This document shows, in pieces, positions 22,972 through 29,402 of a DNA stretch of 29,402 nt. The DNA comes from VMCP01 sp964527775 (GTDB lineage Bacteria; Bacteroidota; Bacteroidia; NS11-12g; UBA955). Each line of letters starts with the position of its first letter. Position 1 is the first letter of the stretch. The stretch lies in the NCBI GenBank assembly GCA_964527775.1, contig CAZGQS010000025.1:1-29402 (forward strand), given 5' to 3'. Below the pieces are notes generated by a model that searched no databases, was not told the origin of the DNA, and saw only the letters and a list, made by a program, of their open reading frames with translations. The position numbers were made by a program, and so were the translations under genes.

Positions 22972-25608
22972 ATGCACTTAAAAGGTAAGTTTACCTACAA
23001 ATCAATATTGATAGCCCTTTTCATTTTTGGAGGATATTCTTGTAAAAATGAAAATGCGTGGGCATACAAGGAGTGGCACAATACCCTTGCGCACTACAAT
23101 AAATACTTCAATGCAGAGCAAAACTGGCTAACCACTGTTGAAACAGTAAGAGATGCTTATAAAGAAGATTTTAGACAACCCATTGAACTTTTCAATTACG
23201 GAACCTTAGAATCTTTACAATCTAATTTGGCCGCTATGGACGATGTTATCAAGAGGTCTAGCACCATGATTGATAAACACCCCAAAAGCCGCTGGGTAGA
23301 TGACGCTTATTTGTTGACTGGGAAAGCCTACCTTTTTAAAGGAGACGCAACTGCAGCCATCAATATTTTTGATTTTGTCAACAGTCAATACCCTGATCCT
23401 GAAATAAAATTTTTGGCTAAACTATGGACGGTTAGAGCGCTGATGTTAAAAAACAAAATTGTTGACGCAGAAGCACTGGCAATCAATATTTCAGAAAGTC
23501 CAGAACTACCAAAGAAACTGAAACCTTTGGCTCAATTTACATTGGGAGCCGTTTATCACAAAGAAAAAAAGTACCATCTGTCGCAAAAATTATTGAGAGA
23601 AGCTCTACCCTTCCTAAAAAACAGGATGGATAAATATAGAACTTATTTTGCTTTAGGACAGGCATACCAAGCCACCGAAAACTACAAACAAGCCGAACTG
23701 TTTTACGGACGAATTCCAAGATTCAATCCCCCCTATGAAATTGCTTTCAACGCACAAATTGAGCAGGTCAGCATTCTCAGTGTAAAACAAAAAAACTATT
23801 TGAAGGCCAATAAAATCCTTCAAAACATGCTCAAAGACGATAAGAATTTGGATTTTCGCGGACAGATTTACTATCGTATGGCGTTGAATCAAATCAATGC
23901 AAAGCAACCCAATTTAGCCTTAAATACCCTAAAAACTTCGGTTCAATTCTCCAAAACAGATAAAACTCAACTGACCTCTTCCTATTTAAAATTGGGAGAC
24001 CTGTATTTTGAGCAAAGGAACTTTGAGACTTCGGGATTGTATTATGATAGCGCCATGAAATCTTTGGATGAAAAGCATCCAGACTTTGAAGCAATAGCTT
24101 CAAAAAATGAGATTTTATCTGACTTATTAGAGCACTTATTAAGAATAAGAAACAATGATTCCTTGATTCGAATGGTCAACGATGACAATTTTAGAAAGGA
24201 TAAAATCAGGCAGGCGAAAAAAGCTGAAAAAGATTTGGCTGATAAACTGCAAGCCGAAAAAGACCTACAGGCACAAAAAAATAACCGCAATAACAGCGTG
24301 ATGCCCGGTGGAATGCCCTCTCCTACTATTAACAGTGGCGGTGGCGGAAGTAGTTTTCCGTTTTACAATGTAGTCACTCGAAAAAATGGCATAAATGAAT
24401 TCAATAAAAAATGGGGTTCACGAATTAACCGTGATTTCTGGAGATACAACGTTAAATCAACTGAATTAGCCAATGCGAGCACTCCTCAGAATGATAATAA
24501 CAATACCAATATTACAGATCCTTCCAAAAGTCAAGCCGAAAAGAACACCATCGATTCTGCCCTTTTAAAAAATGTACCCGAAGACGAGCGCAAGTATTAT
24601 GCAGACCTTCCGTTCGACGCTAAGAAACAGGGGCTCATGAAGCAAGAAATTGAAGTGTCTTTGTTTGAGTCTGGGGGAATCTATGCCAATAGGCTTCAAG
24701 AATTTCAGCAAGCCATCAATCAGTTTGAATATCTGATTAAAACTCATCCCAATAGCGCTTACAAGCCTCAAGTATTTTACGAATTATCTAAACTTTACCG
24801 TTTGGTATCTGATTCGAATAAATCTAATACCTATAAAAGCCAGTTAAAAGCAGAGTATCCCAACAGTATTTATGTAAAAATGATTGAGAATCCGGGTGCT
24901 AACTTGGAACAAGAATCTACAGAAAATAGCAATAACTTAATCATCCAAAGCAGTTACGATACGTTGGTGGTTTTATTCCAAAATCAAAAATACAAGCAAG
25001 CTTTAGAATATAAATTGAATACTGACAAGTTGTATTCTGGCAATGCTTTACAGCCTCGATTTGACTTTATTTATGCTATGTGCATGCTCAAAACTGAGCA
25101 CCCCAAGGCCATGTCATATTTCGAACAAATTGCCCAAGATTATCCCAATACCGATGTTGCTGAACGCGCATCCAACTTAATAAATGCGGTAGAAAGACGT
25201 AAAAATCCGACGAAAGACAGCAGCAATGCCATTGCATCAGGGTTGTATCTAAACGACCTCCCCAATAACCCCATGATGTGTATCATGTTCATTCCCAAAG
25301 GATCAAATACCAATTTGATCAAGGCCGGAATTAACGACTTGAACAACAAAGAATTTTCTTTTGACGAACTGATTGTGGGAAGATCTATTCCTATTTCAAA
25401 TGGGAGTTTGATTCTGATTGAGAATTTCCCGAACCTCCAAAAAGCAAAATTCTATCAACAATATTTGGCTAAACAACAAGAATATTTTGCTTCCAAAGGA
25501 CTTTTTGAATTCGAAATAGCCACCATCAGTAAAGACAATTTACAACGCTTGGTTGCAAACATGAATTGGAAGGCATACCTTGATTGGTTTAAGATGCAAA
25601 ATCCGTAA
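22972..25608 (+). CDS. sprE: SprE/PorW-type lipoprotein of the type IX secretion system
   Basis: Predicted outer-membrane lipoprotein needed for type IX secretion and, in gliding species, motility. About 878 residues from the ATG at 22972; the GTG at 22927 would put residues ahead of the lipoprotein signal. Signal MHLKGKFTYKSILIALFIFGGYSC gives the acylated Cys at 24. The family opening EWHNTLAHYNKYFNAEQ follows, then TPR-like helices throughout (for example HPKSRWVDDAYLLTGKAYLF). A charged Lys/Glu/Ala stretch is followed by a Gly/Pro/Ser-rich linker (MPGGMPSPTINSGGGGSS), further TPRs and a C-terminal globular part. Length agrees with flavobacterial SprE rather than the shorter PorW of Porphyromonas. 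It is divergent from the bactofilin-atp operon; sprE beside the atp genes is an arrangement I recall from Flavobacterium. The T9SS cargo gene at 7869 is a plausible client. Confidence 0.9.
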   Translation: MHLKGKFTYKSILIALFIFGGYSCKNENAWAYKEWHNTLAHYNKYFNAEQNWLTTVETVRDAYKEDFRQPIELFNYGTLESLQSNLAAMDDVIKRSSTMIDKHPKSRWVDDAYLLTGKAYLFKGDATAAINIFDFVNSQYPDPEIKFLAKLWTVRALMLKNKIVDAEALAINISESPELPKKLKPLAQFTLGAVYHKEKKYHLSQKLLREALPFLKNRMDKYRTYFALGQAYQATENYKQAELFYGRIPRFNPPYEIAFNAQIEQVSILSVKQKNYLKANKILQNMLKDDKNLDFRGQIYYRMALNQINAKQPNLALNTLKTSVQFSKTDKTQLTSSYLKLGDLYFEQRNFETSGLYYDSAMKSLDEKHPDFEAIASKNEILSDLLEHLLRIRNNDSLIRMVNDDNFRKDKIRQAKKAEKDLADKLQAEKDLQAQKNNRNNSVMPGGMPSPTINSGGGGSSFPFYNVVTRKNGINEFNKKWGSRINRDFWRYNVKSTELANASTPQNDNNNTNITDPSKSQAEKNTIDSALLKNVPEDERKYYADLPFDAKKQGLMKQEIEVSLFESGGIYANRLQEFQQAINQFEYLIKTHPNSAYKPQVFYELSKLYRLVSDSNKSNTYKSQLKAEYPNSIYVKMIENPGANLEQESTENSNNLIIQSSYDTLVVLFQNQKYKQALEYKLNTDKLYSGNALQPRFDFIYAMCMLKTEHPKAMSYFEQIAQDYPNTDVAERASNLINAVERRKNPTKDSSNAIASGLYLNDLPNNPMMCIMFIPKGSNTNLIKAGINDLNNKEFSFDELIVGRSIPISNGSLILIENFPNLQKAKFYQQYLAKQQEYFASKGLFEFEIATISKDNLQRLVANMNWKAYLDWFKMQNP

Positions 25609-25613
25609 TTTCG
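25584..25613 (+). promoter_or_regulatory. candidate promoter for the PBP1A gene
   Basis: TTG at 25584-25586, a 19-base spacer, and TAATTTCG at 25606-25613 (one mismatch to TAnnTTTG). The box includes the sprE stop codon and ends 7 bases before the ATG at 25621. Confidence 0.45.
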
Positions 25614-25620
25614 TGCCTCC

Positions 25621-27840
25621 ATGCGCGAGTTTAAATTCATTCGGGTTATCTGGTTCTCTTTATTGGGAATCATCTTGTTTTCATTGCTTTTCTTTTTTTC
25701 CGTTGCTAAAGGTTTTTTAGGTGAAATGCCCCAAGTTGAAGACTTGGAACATCCTAAAAATGCTCTAAGTTCTGAAATCATTGGCGAAGACGGAGTGGTC
25801 ATTGGTAGTTTTTTCTTGGAAAACAGAACCAATATTGAATATTCAGAGTTGAGTCCGCACGTAGTGAATGCTTTGATTGCTACCGAAGACATTCGTTTTT
25901 ATTCTCATTCGGGCATTGACCTTCGGGGGACGTTGAGAGCGGTTGCAAGTTTCGGAACAGACGGCGGGGCGAGTACCATCACTCAACAGTTATCCAAGAA
26001 TTTATTCAGCAGATTTGAACGTCCATCCAATAAATTGGGCCGAATCATGCAAAAATTTAAGGAATGGGTAATTTCTGTTGAACTTGAAAAAAGATACACC
26101 AAAAATGAAATTTTGGTTATGTATTTGAATACCGTCCCTTTTTCCGGGGTATCCTTCGGAATAGACGCTGCCTCCAAAGAATTCTTTAATAAAACTCCAA
26201 AGGAACTAAATGTAGAAGAAGCGGCCGTTTTGATTGGGATGTTAAAAGCCAATCATAGATATAATCCCAAATACAATCCCGACAACGCAAAAAATAGAAG
26301 AAATACGGTTTTGGGACAAATGAAAAAATACGGGTATTTGACCAAAGACAGTTTGGAAATGCTTAAAGCCCTACCAATAAAATTGGACTACAGACCCACA
26401 TCTTCTCAAGGAATTGCACCTTACTTTAAAACTGAATTGGGAGAATATTTGAAAAAATGGTGCGGTGAACGTGGTTTGAATCTATACAGAAGTGGTTTGA
26501 AGATTTACACCACCATCAACAGCGAAATGCAAAAGGAGGCTGAAAAAGCCGTTCAAATGCACCTCACTGAATTCCAACAGAAATTTGACAGAAGCTGGGG
26601 CAAAGACAAGCCTTGGAGATACATTACGGACAGGAAAGTAATTCCTGATTTTATTGAAACTCATATGCGCAGAACCGAACGCTATCAGTCTTTGAAAGAA
26701 GAATTTGGTGGCGATGAAAAACGCATTTGGGCCGAGTTAAAGAAACCCATCAAGATGACTGTTTTCTCTTGGAAGGGCGATAAAGACACCTTTATGAGTC
26801 CTTATGATAGCATGGCTTACATCAAGAAAATCTTACATGCAGGGTTCATTGCCATTGATCCAGAATCAGGTCAAATCAGAGCTTGGGTAGGCGGAATCAA
26901 TCACAAGTATTTTAAATACGATCACGTAAACATCAGAGCTAAACGTCAAGTAGGTTCAACTTTCAAGCCTTTGGTTTATGCAACGGCCATAGATATCAAT
27001 AAGTTCACACCTTGTACCGAATTCAAGAGAGAAAGAACCACTTTCTATTCGGGTGGACAAGAATGGTCACCGAGAAATTTTGACGGTAAAGAAGGCGGAA
27101 TTTGGACCATGTGGAAGGGCTTAGCACTATCTGACAACTTAATCACCGCACAAATCATGAAATCTTTGGGTGACGATGCACCAGATTTAGTGGTTCAATT
27201 TGCCGAAAGATTAGGTATAGAGAAAGATAAAGTTCCTCATGTTCCTTCCATCTGTTTGGGAACCGTTGAACTTTCACCCTTCGAAATGGCGTCTGCTTAT
27301 ACGGCGTTTGTGAATAGTGGTCTCTGGGTTCAACCATCATTCATCGTAAGAATTGAAGATAAAGACGGTAACGTCATTGAAGAGTTTGATAGTCCGAAAC
27401 ACGATCAAGTATTAAGTGCTGAAAAGGCTTATATCATGACCCATTTACTTGAAAGAGTTGTACAACGAGGTACCGCCTTTGGAATGACCGGCCGCTTTGG
27501 AATTGAAGGAAGTGTAGGCGGAAAAACAGGTACCACGCAAGGTGCTGCCGATGGTTGGTTTATTGGTGTTACCAAAAACTTGGTTTGTGCTACTTGGGTA
27601 GGAGCGGATGATCCAACAGTAAGAGTTCGTACTAGCGCTTTAGGGCAAGGTTCGCAGATGGCTATGCCTGTGTTTGGATATTTCATGAGTGGCATTCAAA
27701 AAAACCCCAAAATCAAATACAAAGCCAATGCGTTCGACATTCCCGCGAATTTCAATCCCGCGCTTTTTGATTGCACGAAAAAGGCCGATTTAGATTTTGA
27801 CCCGAGCAGAACGCTTGAAATTCAAGGACTAGGAGATTAA
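25621..27840 (+). CDS. class A penicillin-binding protein 1A (transglycosylase/transpeptidase)
   Basis: Bifunctional peptidoglycan synthase, 739 residues. A membrane anchor (about 11-31, WFSLLGIILFSLLFFFSVA) is followed by the GT51 glycosyltransferase domain with the catalytic Glu 89 in ATEDIRFYSHSG and GGASTITQQLSKNLF, then RRYTKNEIL-like and YLNTVPFSG motifs. The transpeptidase domain has Ser 446 and Lys 449 in GSTFKP, SDN at 504-506 and KTGTTQGAADGWF from Lys 635, all three penicillin-binding motifs intact. It is 12 bases downstream of sprE, on the same strand. Together with the Ddl-like and PASTA genes it gives this window a clear cell-wall content. ponA/mrcA would be the conventional symbols, left blank because paralogues are usual. 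Confidence 0.96.
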   Translation: MREFKFIRVIWFSLLGIILFSLLFFFSVAKGFLGEMPQVEDLEHPKNALSSEIIGEDGVVIGSFFLENRTNIEYSELSPHVVNALIATEDIRFYSHSGIDLRGTLRAVASFGTDGGASTITQQLSKNLFSRFERPSNKLGRIMQKFKEWVISVELEKRYTKNEILVMYLNTVPFSGVSFGIDAASKEFFNKTPKELNVEEAAVLIGMLKANHRYNPKYNPDNAKNRRNTVLGQMKKYGYLTKDSLEMLKALPIKLDYRPTSSQGIAPYFKTELGEYLKKWCGERGLNLYRSGLKIYTTINSEMQKEAEKAVQMHLTEFQQKFDRSWGKDKPWRYITDRKVIPDFIETHMRRTERYQSLKEEFGGDEKRIWAELKKPIKMTVFSWKGDKDTFMSPYDSMAYIKKILHAGFIAIDPESGQIRAWVGGINHKYFKYDHVNIRAKRQVGSTFKPLVYATAIDINKFTPCTEFKRERTTFYSGGQEWSPRNFDGKEGGIWTMWKGLALSDNLITAQIMKSLGDDAPDLVVQFAERLGIEKDKVPHVPSICLGTVELSPFEMASAYTAFVNSGLWVQPSFIVRIEDKDGNVIEEFDSPKHDQVLSAEKAYIMTHLLERVVQRGTAFGMTGRFGIEGSVGGKTGTTQGAADGWFIGVTKNLVCATWVGADDPTVRVRTSALGQGSQMAMPVFGYFMSGIQKNPKIKYKANAFDIPANFNPALFDCTKKADLDFDPSRTLEIQGLGD

Positions 27841-27849
27841 TGCAAATAA

Positions 27850-27881
27850 TTGTGAAATTATCTTATTTCTTTGTATCTTTG
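27850..27881 (+). promoter_or_regulatory. predicted Bacteroidota promoter for rpmE2
   Basis: TTG at 27850-27852, a 21-base spacer, and TATCTTTG at 27874-27881, an exact -7 box. Unlike most other genes here, the box is 27 bases before the ATG, leaving a true 5' leader of about 20 bases, as expected for a highly expressed ribosomal protein gene. Confidence 0.7.
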
Positions 27882-27908
27882 CAGTCCTTTTAACAATACG
27901 ATATTGAT

Positions 27909-28157
27909 ATGAAAGCAGATATACATCCTTCAACCTACCGCAAAGTGGTATTTAAGGACATGAGTTGTGATTACTCATTCTTGACTCACAGTTGTGTTGA
28001 CACCAAAGAATCCGTAGTTTGGGAAGACGGTAACGAATACCCCTTGTACAAATTAGAGATTTCTTCTCAGTCACACCCTTTCTACACCGGTAAGCAAAAC
28101 TTGATAGATACAGCAGGACGTATCGACAAGTTCATGAAGCGTTACGGCAAGAAATAA
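27909..28157 (+). CDS. rpmE2: 50S ribosomal protein L31 type B
   Basis: Component of the large ribosomal subunit and the bridge to the 30S head, 82 residues. The opening MKADIHPSTYRKVVFKDMS, the central SSQSHPFYTGKQ and the ending GRIDKFMKRYGKK are diagnostic of the L31 family. It is the zinc-independent (C-minus) type: there is no CxC...CxxC ribbon, only two isolated Cys residues (about 20 and 29). In bacteria with two L31 genes, type B is often induced under zinc limitation; in many Bacteroidota it is the only copy, and its promoter here shows no obvious Zur-type operator. Followed by a strong terminator. Confidence 0.97.
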   Translation: MKADIHPSTYRKVVFKDMSCDYSFLTHSCVDTKESVVWEDGNEYPLYKLEISSQSHPFYTGKQNLIDTAGRIDKFMKRYGKK

Positions 28158-28186
28158 GACTATTCATCAATTAAGTTTGATCATTG

Positions 28187-28217
28187 AGAGGTTGCCCAAA
28201 AGCAACCTCTTTTTTTT
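28187..28217 (+). terminator. Rho-independent terminator after rpmE2
   Basis: AGAGGTTGC (28187-28195) pairs perfectly with GCAACCTCT (28202-28210) around a 6-base CCAAAA loop, followed by seven T (28211-28217). It ends the rpmE2 transcript 30 bases after its stop. Confidence 0.92.
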
Positions 28218-28220
28218 GTC

Positions 28221-28228
28221 TATTTTTG
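28221..28228 (+). promoter_or_regulatory. -7 box TATTTTTG upstream of the GlmU-like gene
   Basis: An exact TAnnTTTG match only 3 bases after the rpmE2 terminator T run and 4 bases before the ATG at 28233. No good TTG at the usual distance. Placement predicts a leaderless transcript. Confidence 0.5.
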
Positions 28229-28232
28229 CCCC

Positions 28233-29402
28233 ATGAATATTTCGTTTTTCGAAGATCTCCAAGATCGATCCTTATTCCCACTCACCATAACTCGCCCCGC
28301 CGCTCACCTTCGTATAGGCATTATGACCATTGCCGGAAAGTGGATTCACAGGCTGAATGCGTCTTCTTGGGGATTTGAAACGCGCGAATATTTACAACCA
28401 AAATTTCCAACGTTGCAGTGTCCAGCTGATCTCAGAATCTCCGGTAATGTACTCCCCACCCCTGCCCTAGTTCAAGCGGTACTTGCTTTAACTGCTGACC
28501 AAGCTTTGGTTTCTTCCGAGGGACAATTAATCGCGGTAAGGTCATCCAACACCAGCATCAATGCAGCAGACTATAAGAATCAAGTGGTTTTTTCAGAGTC
28601 GTTTAGCACCGTTAAACGTCCCTATCATATCTTCAAGTGGAATGCGCAAGAAATCAGCTTAGACTTTGACTTCCTGACTCAAGGAAGAGCCTCTGTTGAA
28701 ATTTCAGCCACCAACCAAATCATTGGCAAACATCACATTTTCTTCGAGGAAGGCGCAAAAGCCGAATGTTGTATATTCAATACTCAAGATGGCCCTATTT
28801 ACATTGGCAAAAATGCTCAGGTAATGGAAGGCTCCATCATTAGAGGTCCTTTTGCCATGGGCGAAGGCAGTAATGTCAAACTAGGCACCAAAATTTATCC
28901 CGGAACTTCTCTAGGTCCATACTGCAATGTGGGTGGAGAGCTCAACAATGTAGTCATGCACGGTTATTCCAACAAAGGCCACGACGGCTTCCTAGGCAAC
29001 GCCGTGTTGGGTGAATGGTGCAACATTGGTGCAGATACCAACTGTTCAAACCTAAAAAATACCTACGAAGAAGTAAAAGTCTGGAACTACCAGAACGAAC
29101 GTTTTGATAAATCTGGCGAGCAATTCTGTGGACTAATCATGGGTGATCACAGCAAATGCGGAATCAATACCATGTTCAATACCGGCACGGTTGTAGGTGT
29201 TGGATGCAATATTTTTGGAGCGGGCTTTCCACGCCAATTCCTTCAAGACTTCAGCTGGGGCGGCGCTCAAGGAATCGAACCCCACAAAATTCCCCAATTT
29301 GAAAAAACCGCAAAGCTTGTCATGCAACGCCGCGGCAAAGAATACAGCGAAGTCGAGCAAAACATCATGCGTTATGTTTCAGCAACGTTTGGGTTGGGAT
29401 AA
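28233..29402 (+). CDS. GlmU-like putative sugar nucleotidyltransferase with left-handed beta-helix
   Basis: A 389-residue cytoplasmic protein. The N-terminal part (about 1-150) has SLFPLTITRPAAHLRIGIMTIAGKW, the conserved opening of the Bacteroidota GlmU-like family, but not the LxAGxGTRM pyrophosphorylase loop of classical GlmU, so uridyltransferase activity is doubtful. From about 165 to 330 a hexapeptide-repeat left-handed beta-helix is visible (GPIYIGKNAQVMEGSIIRGP, GEGSNVKLGTKIYPG, LGEWCNIGADTNCSNL), the acetyl- or acyltransferase fold. The start follows the rpmE2 terminator closely, and rpmE2 next to this family is a pairing I recall from other Bacteroidota. It may act in amino-sugar activation for envelope polysaccharide, but the substrate is unproven. 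The gene is complete and ends at the last base of the window. Confidence 0.85.
   Translation: MNISFFEDLQDRSLFPLTITRPAAHLRIGIMTIAGKWIHRLNASSWGFETREYLQPKFPTLQCPADLRISGNVLPTPALVQAVLALTADQALVSSEGQLIAVRSSNTSINAADYKNQVVFSESFSTVKRPYHIFKWNAQEISLDFDFLTQGRASVEISATNQIIGKHHIFFEEGAKAECCIFNTQDGPIYIGKNAQVMEGSIIRGPFAMGEGSNVKLGTKIYPGTSLGPYCNVGGELNNVVMHGYSNKGHDGFLGNAVLGEWCNIGADTNCSNLKNTYEEVKVWNYQNERFDKSGEQFCGLIMGDHSKCGINTMFNTGTVVGVGCNIFGAGFPRQFLQDFSWGGAQGIEPHKIPQFEKTAKLVMQRRGKEYSEVEQNIMRYVSATFGLG

Overview
The window reads as a chromosomal housekeeping stretch from a member of the Bacteroidota, most likely Flavobacteriales or a close relative. The evidence is direct: a protein with a type IX secretion (T9SS) type A sorting tail, a SprE/PorW homologue, a type B ribosomal protein L31, an F0F1 ATP synthase cluster without beta and epsilon genes, an ATP synthase a subunit with a signal peptide, A-rich leaders with few Shine-Dalgarno motifs, and repeated Bacteroidota -7 boxes (TAnnTTTG) in front of transcription units. 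No rRNA, tRNA, phage, insertion sequence or CRISPR array was seen. Coding density is very high and no gene-free gap exceeds 300 bases.

Layout. Positions 1-3251 (+): the 3' end of a DUF1016/YhcG-type PDDEXK nuclease gene, a beta-CASP metallo-beta-lactamase nuclease and a secreted alpha/beta hydrolase. 3248-4312 (-): pdxA, overlapping the hydrolase gene tail to tail. 4429-11759 (+): a double-length D-Ala-D-Ala ligase-like protein, a two-PASTA membrane protein, a T9SS-exported protein, and a lipoprotein with seven CxxCH haem motifs plus TPRs. 11771-12424 (+): CoA-transferase subunit B without its A partner. 12424-12549: two neighbouring arrays of 7-bp tandem repeats. 12560-12754 (-): a small membrane protein. 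12793-16402 (+): an M20 dipeptidase and a bifunctional RelA/SpoT.

16449-22918 (-) is one compact ten-gene block. It runs from a membrane protein that looks like an M23 peptidase without its catalytic domain, through a bactofilin and two AtpZ/AtpI-like assembly proteins, into atpB-atpE-atpF-atpH-atpA-atpG. A strong intrinsic-terminator-like hairpin sits between atpE and atpF. Divergent from this block, 22972-27840 (+) encodes SprE/PorW and a class A penicillin-binding protein. The window ends with rpmE2 under a good Bacteroidota promoter, a textbook terminator, and a GlmU-like left-handed beta-helix protein.

Themes: envelope building (Ddl-like, PASTA, PBP1A, bactofilin, M23-like remnant), type IX secretion (SprE and one cargo), energy (ATP synthase, multihaem lipoprotein) and stringent response. 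Nothing here is a clearly new defence or mobile system. The best leads are the tandem Ddl-like protein with complementary losses in its two halves, the hairpin inside the atp operon, the heptamer arrays, the peptidase-less M23 relative beside a bactofilin, and -7 boxes placed so close to start codons that leaderless mRNAs are predicted.
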